From positions 1 to 64,000 of the forward strand of contig ONMA01000005.1 in NCBI GenBank assembly GCA_900318815.1: DNA of 64,000 bases, read 5' to 3'. The stretch is from an uncultured Prevotellaceae bacterium. GTDB taxonomy: Bacteria; Bacteroidota; Bacteroidia; Bacteroidales; Bacteroidaceae. The position numbers were made by a program, and so were the translations under genes. Numbering within the stretch: the stretch's first letter is position 1; each line of letters opens with the position of its first letter. Positions 27,120 to 36,655 of this stretch are shown piece by piece. The notes under the pieces are model-generated. The model searched no databases. It saw only the letters and a list, made by a program, of their open reading frames with translations, and was not told the origin of the DNA.

Positions 27120-30100
27120 ATGAGTTCTAAGTTTTTTAATAATATCGACTCGCCGCTGATTCAGAAGTTCAAGGGCATAGCCGAGAATATGCACAACTTC
27201 TATGCCTTTCAGGCAGTAGTTGGTTATTTCCGTTCATCGGGTTATTTTAAATTGCGCAAGGAGTTGAAAGATGTCAAGAAGATACAGATTCTAGTAGGCA
27301 TCAACATCGATGACATTTTCCGCAAGCATGACAAGAGCCTTTTGATGCTTGGTGGCGAGGAACAAGCGAAGCAAAAATACACGGAGGACTTTATCCGCGA
27401 TGTTAACGAGGCTCAGTATAGTGCAGAAGTGGAAGAAGGCATTCTTCAGCTTTGTGAAGACCTTGCCAACGGTACTGTGGAGATGCGTATCGATAAGTCG
27501 AAAAATCTTCATGCCAAGTTCTACCTGTGCCTGCCAGAACAACATAACGAGAATTCCGACGGATGGGTCATCATGGGCAGCTCAAACATCTCCGAGTCAG
27601 GTCTTGGCATCACTCAGGCACCTCGCTATGAGTTGAACGTAGCCATGAAGGATTTTGCCGATGTCAGCTATTGCAAGGAGGAGTTCCGCAAACTATGGGA
27701 AGAGTCCATCCCACTCTCGCCAGATGATATTGCCCGTATTCGCAAGAAGACTCATCTTGACCACATGCCTACTCCATACGAACTCTATATCAAGGTGCTC
27801 ATTGATGCATTCGGCGAACAGGTGGAGGACAACTTCACGATGTCGCTGCCCGAAGGTTACATGGATTTGAAGTATCAGCGGGATGCAGTCATACAAGGCT
27901 ACCAGATGTTGAAAGAGTACAACGGTTTCTTCCTGGCCGATGTCGTGGGTACGGGTAAGACCATCGTGGGAGCCATGATAGCCAAGCGCTTCATCGAAGA
28001 GAACGGCAAGGACACCAATGTGCTGGTCGTCTATCCACCTGCCGTGAAGGACAACTGGATAGATACCTTCCGCGATTTTGGTATCACCAGATACACCCAG
28101 TTCGTCAGCAATGGCAGCCTGAGCAAGGTTCTGGAAGGAAAAGATAATTATAAAGGTGAGGAGGAGTTCGACCTTGTCCTCATAGACGAGGCCCACAACT
28201 TCCGTTCGGATACAGCAGAAAGATACGACGAGCTGCAACGTATCTGCAAGTCGCCCCGAATCAATGAAGGACTCATAGACGGCACTCACAAAAAGATTAT
28301 GCTGCTGTCGGCCACCCCGCTGAACAACCGCCCGGAAGACTTCCTGAACCTGATTCTGCTATTCCAGGATGCACGCAACCCGAACATCGATGGCATCACT
28401 AATCTCAACGTCTTGTTCCAACCTTGGATTCAACGCTACAAAAAAGCGATGAGCGAGCGGTTCCGCACAGAAGACAATCGAGTGCTGACAACCGCTGTTG
28501 ACCAGATATACGAAGAGATGCGCACTCAGGTGCTTGACAAGATCCTGGTTCGCCGCACCCGCAAAAACCTCATCAATAATCCTGAATACAAAGCCGACCT
28601 TGACCGTCAGGGCGTAGTCTTTCCACATATAGAGCAACCCAAGGAGTGCATCTACGAGTTGGATGCTGAACTGTCGGCTTTATTCGGACAAACTGTCAAT
28701 ATGCTTATTGACACATATTCGCCTGAAGAGAACCCGGAGGGACAGGGAATCGACTATGCCCGCTACCGGGCCATTGAGTTCCTGACAGGCGATGCTCGAG
28801 AGAAATACAAGCAGGCCCAGCACGTCACCAATCTGCTTTCAGCCATCTACCGCGTTCACATGGTGAAGCGGCTGGAGAGCAGTTTCTATGCTTTCAAACG
28901 CTCGCTCCACACCTTCCTGCGCATCACGCAAGATATGATTGGGATGTTCGAAAAGGACAAGGTACTCATTGCCCCAGACTTCGACGTCAAGGGAATGATG
29001 GAGGAAATGGAGCTGGATGCAGTCATTGAGAAGATTGTCTCAAAGGGTGTTGATGAGAGTGACTTTGTGTATCAGTCTTCCGACTTTCTCCCGGGATTCT
29101 TGGAGATGCTCAAGAGCGATGAGCAGAAACTGATGAACCTCTGCGAACAATGGGATGCCGTCGATGAAGACCCCAAGTTCGACAATTTCGTTCAGTTGCT
29201 TCGGGGTGAATTGTTTGACGACCGCAATAAGCAGGGCAAACTGGTGGTGTTCTCTGAAAGCGTTGACACCCTCAACTATCTGAAGAATCAACTGGAGAAG
29301 GTCTTGCATCTAAAAGACATTCTTCTGGTTTGCGCCTCGAATCGCAAGACACAGTTGCCACATATACAGAAGAACTTTGATGCCAACTACCGCAAGGGTG
29401 AGAAGCTTAATGAGTACAATATCATATTGACCTCTGATGTGCTGGCCGAGGGTGTTAACCTGCATCGTTCAAACATCATCATCAACTACGACTCACCATG
29501 GAATGCCACACGGCTGATGCAGCGCATAGGTCGTGTGAACCGTATCGGTTCTGTGGCTGACAAGATTTACAACTATATGTTCTATCCCTCAGAGGAAGGC
29601 AACCGTCAAATCCGACTCTACCAGAACGCGCTCCTGAAGTTGCAGGGCTTCCACTCAGCATTGGGAGAGGATGCCCAGATCTATTCTCGGGAAGAGATTC
29701 TGCACGACTTCCAACTCTTTGATGAGAATGTGCGCGACAATGTGGACCGCCAGTTGGAATTGCTGCGTGAGATTCGCGAACTCTATGCTACCGATAAAGA
29801 GCTTTACGACAAGATAAAGGCGTTGCCCTGCAAGAGTCGTAGCGTGAGGAAAGCTGACATGGCTGATAAGAAACACGTAGCTCACCAGTCAAGCATCATC
29901 TATATCACGAAGGGACAGAAGAGCCAGTTCTATAGTGTTTCGGGCGATGGACTGCCTGAGAAGTTGGAGTTTGTCAATGCAGCAGAGATACTCAAAGCCA
30001 AGGCAGACGAACCAACGGGTGACTTCCTGGCCGTAAAGGATGTTCATTATGCTCAGGTGGAAAAAGCGTTTCGTCAATATCTCATTGAAGAGGAACAGAA

Positions 30101-30452
30101 CCATTCCACGGAAAAACTCTCTGCAAAGAAGAATGACAATGGTACCAAGGCGCTTGCAGCCATGAGGGTACTGAAACGAGCTTTCCACAACGACGATATC
30201 TACGAGAAACTTCTGGTACTGGAACAATACATTGTGGAGGGTATCTTCAACCGCCTGACCAAGAGCATCAATGCGCTCAACCGCGACGTGAACCGCCTGA
30301 CCAAGGACGGCTCTAAAGTTACTGTCCACAAGGAGAAGATACTCCCAGTCATCGAGAACCTCTATGACAAATATCACCTCTCCGAGAATCGTATCAGGAA
30401 GGAAGAGGAAGAGAGTACACCATTGATTATAACATCAGAGACATTTGAATAA
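27120..30452 (+). CDS. PLD-nuclease and SNF2-like helicase protein of a restriction-type defence pair
   Basis: A 1110-residue protein. Residues about 1-200 are a PLD-type nuclease domain: HAK at 131-133, GSSN at 153-156 and ELN at 171-173. Residues about 260-880 are an SF2 helicase of SNF2 type: Walker A VVGTGKT near 276-282, DEAH in LIDEAHNF near 353-360, LLSATPL near 394 and QRIGRVNRIG near 800. A helical C-terminus follows. With one HxK motif per chain, the nuclease would need a dimer to form a full active site, as in other PLD enzymes. The methyltransferase gene begins 4 nt after its stop, so the two are translationally linked. Known relatives by layout are class 1 DISARM (DrmD with DrmMI) and helicase-dependent PLD restriction enzymes; DrmA and DrmB are absent here. 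Confidence 0.85.
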   Translation: MSSKFFNNIDSPLIQKFKGIAENMHNFYAFQAVVGYFRSSGYFKLRKELKDVKKIQILVGINIDDIFRKHDKSLLMLGGEEQAKQKYTEDFIRDVNEAQYSAEVEEGILQLCEDLANGTVEMRIDKSKNLHAKFYLCLPEQHNENSDGWVIMGSSNISESGLGITQAPRYELNVAMKDFADVSYCKEEFRKLWEESIPLSPDDIARIRKKTHLDHMPTPYELYIKVLIDAFGEQVEDNFTMSLPEGYMDLKYQRDAVIQGYQMLKEYNGFFLADVVGTGKTIVGAMIAKRFIEENGKDTNVLVVYPPAVKDNWIDTFRDFGITRYTQFVSNGSLSKVLEGKDNYKGEEEFDLVLIDEAHNFRSDTAERYDELQRICKSPRINEGLIDGTHKKIMLLSATPLNNRPEDFLNLILLFQDARNPNIDGITNLNVLFQPWIQRYKKAMSERFRTEDNRVLTTAVDQIYEEMRTQVLDKILVRRTRKNLINNPEYKADLDRQGVVFPHIEQPKECIYELDAELSALFGQTVNMLIDTYSPEENPEGQGIDYARYRAIEFLTGDAREKYKQAQHVTNLLSAIYRVHMVKRLESSFYAFKRSLHTFLRITQDMIGMFEKDKVLIAPDFDVKGMMEEMELDAVIEKIVSKGVDESDFVYQSSDFLPGFLEMLKSDEQKLMNLCEQWDAVDEDPKFDNFVQLLRGELFDDRNKQGKLVVFSESVDTLNYLKNQLEKVLHLKDILLVCASNRKTQLPHIQKNFDANYRKGEKLNEYNIILTSDVLAEGVNLHRSNIIINYDSPWNATRLMQRIGRVNRIGSVADKIYNYMFYPSEEGNRQIRLYQNALLKLQGFHSALGEDAQIYSREEILHDFQLFDENVRDNVDRQLELLREIRELYATDKELYDKIKALPCKSRSVRKADMADKKHVAHQSSIIYITKGQKSQFYSVSGDGLPEKLEFVNAAEILKAKADEPTGDFLAVKDVHYAQVEKAFRQYLIEEEQNHSTEKLSAKKNDNGTKALAAMRVLKRAFHNDDIYEKLLVLEQYIVEGIFNRLTKSINALNRDVNRLTKDGSKVTVHKEKILPVIENLYDKYHLSENRIRKEEEESTPLIITSETFE

Positions 30453-30456
30453 AGCT

Positions 30457-33400
30457 ATGGCATACAACAGAGAACAAATACAACACCTGTTCCAGTCGCA
30501 ATTCAATCAGACGACGTGGACGGATTTTATCATCAACTTCTTCAAGGCCCAGAATTTGAGGCGAGTCCCTGAACCGCTCGACATTGACCAAAGCGAGGGC
30601 CAAGGCTACTACTGGGGTAAACTCTCCACTAAAGATGACTACGAAATAAGCTTCTTCTATCTGAAGATGAACCGCTCCATCGACCAGCGGCGTGTTGGTC
30701 TGCGCCAGCTCGTCAATCGCTATATCAAGATTGACTCCGATGCAGGTATTGCCGTGTTCGACGATGGCAAACACTGGCGGCTGTCGTTCATCACCGATAT
30801 GCGTGGAGAAAAGACTGCGCCCAAGCGATACACTTTTGTCTTCGGTGATGTGGAGAAGTACTACCACACAGCAGTAGACCGTTTCCTCGAACTCCAGCGG
30901 ACGGGCATCTCGTATAAGAACATCCGCGAGGCGTTCTCCGTCGAGGCCTTGACCAAGCAGTTCTATAACGACCTTTTCGATTGGTACACCTGGGCCCTCG
31001 ACCCGTCAACAGGCGTTTACTTCCCCAACAATCCGAACACTAATGCTGACGACACCCATCAGTTAGATACCAAGCTCATCCGGCTTATCACCCGTCTGAT
31101 GTTCGTATGGTTTATCAAACAGAAGAACCTCGTGCCTGCTAACCTGTTTGACCAGGAGGAGCTGAAACTCTATCTGAAGAATTTCGACCCCATGAGCATG
31201 AATAGTGCCAACTACTATCAAGGCATTCTGCAAAACCTGTTCTTTGCCACGCTAAACCGTCCTATCAAGAACGTCACTTACGACAAGGATGGCCATGAAA
31301 TTATTGAGCGTCGGGGCTTTGCCCACCTGAAGGATAAGCCCGACGTGAAATCGCTCTACCGCTATCAGGAGTTGTTCAAAATCAGCGAGGAGCAGATAAC
31401 ACGTCTCTTTGAGTTTATACCTTTTATCAATGGTGGCCTCTTTGAGTGTCTCGACAAAAACAAGACCAGCGACGGCGTGGACCAGGCTTACTATGACGAT
31501 GGTTTCAGCCGCAACAATACCATCCGCGACGGCCATTGGACGCGCAGGGCCTTTGTACCCAACAAACTGTTCTTTGACCCTGAAGACGGCATCATCTCCA
31601 TCTTCAGCCGCTATAACTTCACCGTCGAGGAGAACTCACCCTCAGAACAGCAAGTAGCCCTCGACCCAGAACTTCTCGGTAAAGTGTTCGAGAACCTGTT
31701 GGGAGCCTATAACCCTGAAACGGAACAGACAGCTCGCAATCAGAGTGGCTCGTTCTATACGCCACGCGAGATAGTGAACTATATGGTGGACATTAGCCTC
31801 CAGTCATATCTTGGAGATACCGATGAAGTGAAAGCCTTGTTTGCCGATGACTTCGAATATGACGAGGGTAAGCAGGAGTTTTACAAAGCGGTAACAGACA
31901 AGCTGAAAGCCATCAAGGTGCTCGACCCTGCCTGCGGTTCAGGTGCTTTCCCGATAGGTATGCTCAACCGAATAGTGGAACTGCTTCAGAACCTAAAGGC
32001 TCCTGGTAGCAAGTACGACCTGAAACTCCAGATTATGGAGAATTGCATCTATGGAGGTGACATTCAGACTATTGCCGCCCAAATCACCAAACTCCGCTTC
32101 TTCATCTCGCTGGTCTGCGACTGTGAGAAGTCGGACAATCCCGATGAGAACTATGGCATTCCTAATCTGCCCAATCTCGAAACGCACTTCGTCTCATGCG
32201 ATTCTCTGATTGCCCTGAAGAAGCCCAATCAGTATAATCTCTTTGAACAAGACGTGATAGCCCTGAAGAAGAAGTTGCAAGCAGTCCGTCATGAGCATTT
32301 CATGGCCAAGACGGTCTATCAGAAGACCAAACTCCGTAATCGTGACAAGGAACTTCGTGATGAGCTGGCTCAAATGCTTACAGATGACAACGTTATTGCC
32401 AGCGCAGACGCCAAGCAGTTAGTAGCATGGAATCCCTACGACCAGAACGGCAAAGCATCCTTCTTCGACCCAGAATGGATGTTCGGCATCAAGGATGGAT
32501 TCGATGTGGTGATTGGAAATCCGCCGTATCTAAGAATCCAAGGAATAAGAGAGGCTAATCCCGATTATGGCGATTTCCTTTCGAGAAACTATAAAGCGGC
32601 GACGGGCTCGTTTGACCTCTATGTTTGCTTCGTAGAGAGGGCTTTGAAATTGACTAACAATGACGGGTTCGTGAATTTCATCATGCCAATCAAATGGAGT
32701 AATGGAAGCTTTGGAAAAGGACTCCGCAAAATCGTTTCTGAGAAACACGCTGCCCAGCGAATAATCAACTTCGGGGCATATCAGGTTTTTAACGCATCTA
32801 CTTATACGGCTTTGCAATGGTTTAAGAAAGGTTCCTTAAATCTGCTATACAACGAACTTCATCAGGACTTGCCGTCCAATGAAGAGCTTGCTCATTATCT
32901 GGAAAAACTGGCTTCCAATAGTTTCAGTATTATTCCTGCCTCGAAACTAACGGAAAGTACGTGGACTCTGGCGCAAGATGATGATAATGAAATACTCAAA
33001 GCCTTGAAAAGGCAACCAAGGACTCTTGGGGATGTGTTTGATAAGATTTTCCAAGGATTGGCAACGGGCAAAGATGATGTATTCTTTCTGCACAAATGTA
33101 AAGAATATGAGAGTACAATTTCTGCTTATTCGTACATGTTGGGCAGGCTTGTGGAAATTGAAAAAGAGATTACCAAGCCTTTGTTGAAAGGTGAGGATGT
33201 TCATAGATATGATGACATTTTCTCAACTCGTCGTGTATTATTACCCTATAATTCAGACTATCAACTCATGGAAGAAAAATTCCTAAAAAGTAAATACCCT
33301 AAAGCATATTTGTATCTCAAACAGTTTGAGGATATATTAAGAGGAAGAGAGCATGGAAGGTTCGATATAGATGGACAGTGGTATCAATTAAGTAGGAAAC

Positions 33401-33858
33401 AAGGCTTGTCATCTGCAGAGTGTGAGAAACTGGTGGCTCCAGAAATATCCTTTGGTGGTAACTATGCATACGATGAAAGGGGAGAGTTCTATTCTACTAC
33501 TAAAATTTACGGGTATATCAAGAAACGGGGTGTTGCGGCTTCTTACAAGTCTTTGATGGCAATACTCAATTCGAGTGTGATGTGGTATTTTATGAGAAAT
33601 ACAGGTTACGTGTTGAGGGGAGGTTATTACACATTCAAAACCAATTATGTCAAGCCCTTCCCGATGCCATCCGACTCTGCCATTTTGGCTGTGGAACCTA
33701 AGCTGCTACCTATCGTTGACAAGATACTTGCTGCAAAGAAACTTAATGCAAATGCTAACATTGGTAAAGAAGAAAGGGAGATAGACAATATCGTTTTCGA
33801 CCTCTATGGACTTACAAAAGAAGAGCGCGAAGCCATCGGGTATATTGATATTAAATAG
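30457..33858 (+). CDS. Eco57I-class N6-adenine DNA methyltransferase with specificity domain
   Basis: An 1133-residue protein. The ATG at 30457 is preferred to the TTG at 30445 that overlaps the helicase stop. An N-terminal ~420-residue region precedes the methylase core: FYTPREIVNYM near 435, SAM-binding DPACGSGAF near 488 and catalytic NPPY near 688. The C-terminal ~440 residues look like a TaqI/Eco57I-type target-recognition region (FQGLATGKDD; YVLRGGYYTFKTNYVKPFP). It should methylate adenine in a specific site and may guide the upstream helicase-nuclease. From about 32520 onward, just after NPPY, the DNA is visibly AT-richer than the first half, suggesting that the specificity part was exchanged. 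Confidence 0.87.
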   Translation: MAYNREQIQHLFQSQFNQTTWTDFIINFFKAQNLRRVPEPLDIDQSEGQGYYWGKLSTKDDYEISFFYLKMNRSIDQRRVGLRQLVNRYIKIDSDAGIAVFDDGKHWRLSFITDMRGEKTAPKRYTFVFGDVEKYYHTAVDRFLELQRTGISYKNIREAFSVEALTKQFYNDLFDWYTWALDPSTGVYFPNNPNTNADDTHQLDTKLIRLITRLMFVWFIKQKNLVPANLFDQEELKLYLKNFDPMSMNSANYYQGILQNLFFATLNRPIKNVTYDKDGHEIIERRGFAHLKDKPDVKSLYRYQELFKISEEQITRLFEFIPFINGGLFECLDKNKTSDGVDQAYYDDGFSRNNTIRDGHWTRRAFVPNKLFFDPEDGIISIFSRYNFTVEENSPSEQQVALDPELLGKVFENLLGAYNPETEQTARNQSGSFYTPREIVNYMVDISLQSYLGDTDEVKALFADDFEYDEGKQEFYKAVTDKLKAIKVLDPACGSGAFPIGMLNRIVELLQNLKAPGSKYDLKLQIMENCIYGGDIQTIAAQITKLRFFISLVCDCEKSDNPDENYGIPNLPNLETHFVSCDSLIALKKPNQYNLFEQDVIALKKKLQAVRHEHFMAKTVYQKTKLRNRDKELRDELAQMLTDDNVIASADAKQLVAWNPYDQNGKASFFDPEWMFGIKDGFDVVIGNPPYLRIQGIREANPDYGDFLSRNYKAATGSFDLYVCFVERALKLTNNDGFVNFIMPIKWSNGSFGKGLRKIVSEKHAAQRIINFGAYQVFNASTYTALQWFKKGSLNLLYNELHQDLPSNEELAHYLEKLASNSFSIIPASKLTESTWTLAQDDDNEILKALKRQPRTLGDVFDKIFQGLATGKDDVFFLHKCKEYESTISAYSYMLGRLVEIEKEITKPLLKGEDVHRYDDIFSTRRVLLPYNSDYQLMEEKFLKSKYPKAYLYLKQFEDILRGREHGRFDIDGQWYQLSRKQGLSSAECEKLVAPEISFGGNYAYDERGEFYSTTKIYGYIKKRGVAASYKSLMAILNSSVMWYFMRNTGYVLRGGYYTFKTNYVKPFPMPSDSAILAVEPKLLPIVDKILAAKKLNANANIGKEEREIDNIVFDLYGLTKEEREAIGYIDIK

Positions 33859-33878
33859 AGGAGAAAAAGATGAAGGAG

Positions 33879-34056
33879 TTATCGTTCCATCCTGTTCACT
33901 GTCTTCAGCCCAGGAATGCGGTTGAAATGCTTAATGTTGTCAGTGACCACCGTCAGCCCCTCACTGATAGCCTGCCCGGCAATGACAATGACTCTCACGA
34001 ATCATCTTCTTCATCTCCTCAGCGGTGGGCTGTCCTTCATACTGTAAGGCTCTCAT
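33879..34056 (-). pseudogene. Decayed PIN-domain (VapC-type) toxin
   Basis: On the minus strand one frame gives the end of a PIN domain (AGQAISEGLTVVTDNIKHF, then NRIPGL, to a stop at 33879-33881). The preceding part (QYEGQPTAEEMKKMIRES) is in another frame, so at least one frameshift separates them. The N-terminal acidic residues of PIN nucleases are missing. The 'TDN..HF.RIPGL' ending is typical of VapC-like toxins. No intact antitoxin lies beside it. Confidence 0.65.
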
Positions 34057-34119
34057 TTCTCGGACAAACAAATGATAAAAAGCAAATACAATAACTATTA
34101 ATCAAAATTGTTTTACACT

Positions 34120-34542
34120 ATGACAGAAAAAGAATACATCACTCAGTTAGAAGACAGATGCCACAACATGGCACAGCGCATTATCAGTCGACTTTGTAAA
34201 CGTGCAATGCGCGGAATGAATCAGTTAGAGGCAACAATGGCTGGCTCTACCGACGATTATCCCAAGGACTTTAAGTTCATTGATGTTTTGTCAATAGAAC
34301 TCCAAGAAAGGACAGAAGAAGAGATAAATCCTTTCTTGGAAGATTATATTAGGACTGCATTGGAAGATGAGCGAAATGAATTGTCAGCAGAAGAGTCCTT
34401 CGTCCTTGAACAGGCTTATCTGGATTATCAGTTTAATGTGGATGAAGCTGAAATAACTGGCCAGATAAGAAGCCGTTTTTACGAGTTGTTAAATGAGCAT
34501 TATGAATTGAAGAAGATTCAGAAATTCATCGATAGACGGTAG
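34120..34542 (+). CDS. Unknown protein, acidic and helical (140 residues)
   Basis: I do not recognise a family. ATG at 34120 is preferred to the ATG at 34108 because it gives the natural start MTEKEYITQLE. The protein is mostly charged and helical (long Glu-rich helices through residues 60-140). No signal peptide or membrane segment is present, so it is probably cytoplasmic. It heads a run of small unknown genes beyond the methyltransferase. Confidence 0.6.
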   Translation: MTEKEYITQLEDRCHNMAQRIISRLCKRAMRGMNQLEATMAGSTDDYPKDFKFIDVLSIELQERTEEEINPFLEDYIRTALEDERNELSAEESFVLEQAYLDYQFNVDEAEITGQIRSRFYELLNEHYELKKIQKFIDRR

Positions 34543-34543
34543 T

Positions 34544-34707
34544 ATGGCAGCAGGCGTATATGAACTGACACTCCGCGCTCCTGACGGGCGCGAACGTCGT
34601 ACCCTTGCCTGGTTCCCTAATGAGCAGGTGGGCAGGACTACCTTCGCCGTGCCGCTCAGCGAGGGCTGGAGGTAATTGAAAATTCGATTGACAATAATAG
34701 CGTTTAA
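34544..34707 (+). pseudogene. Frameshifted copy of the 50-residue gene at 36656
   Basis: The frame begins MAAGVYELTLRAPDGRER and matches the intact gene at 36656 (MTGIYELTLRAPDGRER). One base is lost after the codons for FPNEQV; shifting frame restores the rest (QDYLRRAAQRGLEVIE) to a TAA at 34705. It starts immediately after the preceding stop codon. Confidence 0.75.
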
Positions 34708-34746
34708 AGATGTAAAGAAAAAGAACGTTTAATCATTAAACTGAAT

Positions 34747-35073
34747 ATGAAACTTACAAAAGCAACTACGGAATTGATCTGTGAATTAGAGCGAATTATT
34801 GGTAGTCAATGCTACAATCCCAATTCCCTTAATGGCTACACATTGGAGGAAGGATTAGAGTTCAGATACCCGGTGTGGTATGAAAACAAAGAGGGGGATG
34901 ATACTAAGACCAGCTATAAAATCAGAGATATTGACAAGTCAAAGATTGGTACCATTAGATATAAATTTGGCTCCAATCATCTCTATATTGGCGAGGCCAT
35001 CATAAATGCCTTAGAGCATTTGGAAAGACAATATGGGCTTGATTTCAATGAGCTGACTAAGTCGAAAAAATAA
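34747..35073 (+). CDS. Unknown small protein (108 residues)
   Basis: I do not recognise a family. The sequence begins MKLTKATTELICELERIIG and is mixed alpha/beta by appearance, with many charged residues and no signal peptide. The next gene starts 12 nt after its stop, so the two are probably co-transcribed. It belongs to the accessory gene run 34120-36808. Confidence 0.6.
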   Translation: MKLTKATTELICELERIIGSQCYNPNSLNGYTLEEGLEFRYPVWYENKEGDDTKTSYKIRDIDKSKIGTIRYKFGSNHLYIGEAIINALEHLERQYGLDFNELTKSKK

Positions 35074-35085
35074 GGAATTCCGATT

Positions 35086-35910
35086 ATGCCAGACATAACA
35101 GAATATAATGTAAGAGCAGGCACGACAATCGTTGCCAGCCTTACATTCAGGAAGTGCAGGTTGCTTTCAAATGTGACTTTGCCAGAAGGATTATTGACTA
35201 TCGGAGATGCGGCCTTCAGCCTTTGCACTTCCCTGCGACAAATACAAATCCCTGCTTCTGTGGAGCGCATCGGCGTTGCCGCCTTCTGTAAGTCTGGCCT
35301 GGTGGCCATCCAATTCCTGGGTATTCCAAAGGTGATAGAAGCAGATGCCTTTGAAAGTTGCTGGCAGTTGAAGGAGATTGTTGTTCCCGTTGGAAGCAGA
35401 GACATCTTCATCGGAAAGTTTGGATTGCCGAAAGACAAAGTGGTTGAGGGAATGGGAAATGTACATAATATGAAGCAAATAACGGAGAGTCCCCCAGAGC
35501 CTCCTAAGGTCAATCACGATGTTCAAAAAGCGATCCCACTCCAGCGGTTCTCGTATAACGCCCGTTATTTCTACTGGTCTGTAGGCGATGAAGTTAATTT
35601 GAGGAACGTTTTCAGCGGGCAGATAACTTTAGTCGGGAATCTCACGTATGAGTTCCGCAGGAAGGTACTTTTCATCTTCGTGAAATCGGTTATTGCTAGA
35701 ACGTTAAAACAGGAAATCGTATATGAGTTACCTGCCGACACCGCCAGTTTCGCTCGCAAGTATCAGGATAAATATGCCAGCCGTCCCCCTCGCATCTTCA
35801 TCTTCGTATGCGATGACAGTAAAACGGCAAGGGTCTTTGATGAAGTGAAACTCGTTCGTGTCAATACCAATACTATCATGGTCAGCTCATTGCTGAAAAG
35901 AAACCTATAA
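35086..35910 (+). CDS. Cytoplasmic protein with BspA-type (LRR_5) leucine-rich repeats
   Basis: A 274-residue protein. Residues about 20-110 hold three to four repeats of the BspA/LRR_5 pattern (LSNVTLPEGLLTIGDAAFSL; LRQIQIPASVERIGVAAF; FLGIPKVIEADAFESC). The C-terminal ~130 residues are not recognised and contain beta-strand-like segments. There is no signal peptide, unlike most BspA proteins, so it probably acts in the cytoplasm as a binding or recognition protein. It follows a small unknown gene by 12 nt and lies in the accessory island beside the restriction-type pair. A defence role is only inference from location. Confidence 0.7.
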   Translation: MPDITEYNVRAGTTIVASLTFRKCRLLSNVTLPEGLLTIGDAAFSLCTSLRQIQIPASVERIGVAAFCKSGLVAIQFLGIPKVIEADAFESCWQLKEIVVPVGSRDIFIGKFGLPKDKVVEGMGNVHNMKQITESPPEPPKVNHDVQKAIPLQRFSYNARYFYWSVGDEVNLRNVFSGQITLVGNLTYEFRRKVLFIFVKSVIARTLKQEIVYELPADTASFARKYQDKYASRPPRIFIFVCDDSKTARVFDEVKLVRVNTNTIMVSSLLKRNL

Positions 35911-35943
35911 TTACAAGTGTTTAACTCATGTTTTGGAAATACA

Positions 35944-36204
35944 ATGATGAAGAAAAAAGAGTCAAAAAAGCAAATAAAGAGACGGGAAGAAAGGGAATTT
36001 TGGAAATCGCTTAAAGGCATGACACAGGAAGAGAAAATTGCGGCCAATAAAGCAAGAGTGGCGAAATTTCATCCCGAACCTGATATGTCACGTTTTTCGA
36101 CGGTTTATCGGCGCGAGTTAAGCAAAATTAAATTTGAAAAGGAAATGGAAGAAAGGATGAAAGACAAATGGGTCTCTATTGTTTCTATTCCTATGAAGGG
36201 TTAA
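35944..36204 (+). CDS. Unknown small basic protein (86 residues)
   Basis: It starts MMKKKESKKQIKRREERE at 35944; an upstream in-frame ATG at 35917 would add nine residues that do not look native. It is very rich in Lys, Arg and Glu and probably helical. There is no signal peptide and no recognised family. Nucleic-acid binding is possible from charge alone. Confidence 0.5.
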   Translation: MMKKKESKKQIKRREEREFWKSLKGMTQEEKIAANKARVAKFHPEPDMSRFSTVYRRELSKIKFEKEMEERMKDKWVSIVSIPMKG

Positions 36205-36262
36205 AGTCGGCGTGTAACGAAACAGGCTTCATTTATAATAATTAAACTGAAACAGTGAGTCT

Positions 36263-36610
36263 ATGAAGAAGAAAAAGAAGAAACATATTTGGGAAGTTCA
36301 AGCCCACGCCTTACTATATGGACGGAGTTCAAAGGCCGTCCGAATTGTTAATGGTGAGATTGTAGGTAGAGCGGATAAGCAAAAACACTCACCTAAGAAA
36401 TATAGTGGGGTTGTGAAATATGTGCAAAAGGCGCAAAAGGTGCAGAAGATTTCAAAAGCACCAAAGAAATACGTTATGAGCGAAAGCGTACAAAAGAAAC
36501 TGGATAATTTAGGAGACCCCCTGGCTATGATAAGCAGGTTTGAGAGAGCGCAGAAATATGAAGCTGCAAATTCGGGTGAGAAATACGAATATGGTCTTTC
36601 TGATTGGTAA
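36263..36610 (+). CDS. Unknown basic protein (115 residues)
   Basis: The N-terminus is MKKKKKKHIWEVQAHALLYG. The middle carries a Lys-rich low-complexity run (KYVQKAQKVQKISKAPKKY, about residues 52-70) and the end is acidic and aromatic. There is no signal peptide and I recognise no family. It lies between the basic protein at 35944 and the 50-residue gene at 36656 and may share their transcript. Confidence 0.5.
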   Translation: MKKKKKKHIWEVQAHALLYGRSSKAVRIVNGEIVGRADKQKHSPKKYSGVVKYVQKAQKVQKISKAPKKYVMSESVQKKLDNLGDPLAMISRFERAQKYEAANSGEKYEYGLSDW

Positions 36611-36655
36611 AAATGTAAATGATCTGCTAATACAATATATGGTATGGTATCAAAC

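Noticed and set aside
27120-33858. Complete DISARM or BREX system
   Set aside because: Only a helicase-nuclease and a methyltransferase are present; DrmA, DrmB, PglZ, BrxC and BrxL-type genes are absent from the window.
33870-34094. Plus-strand gene of 74 codons
   Set aside because: The minus strand of the same stretch encodes a recognisable PIN-domain end, so the plus frame is a shadow.
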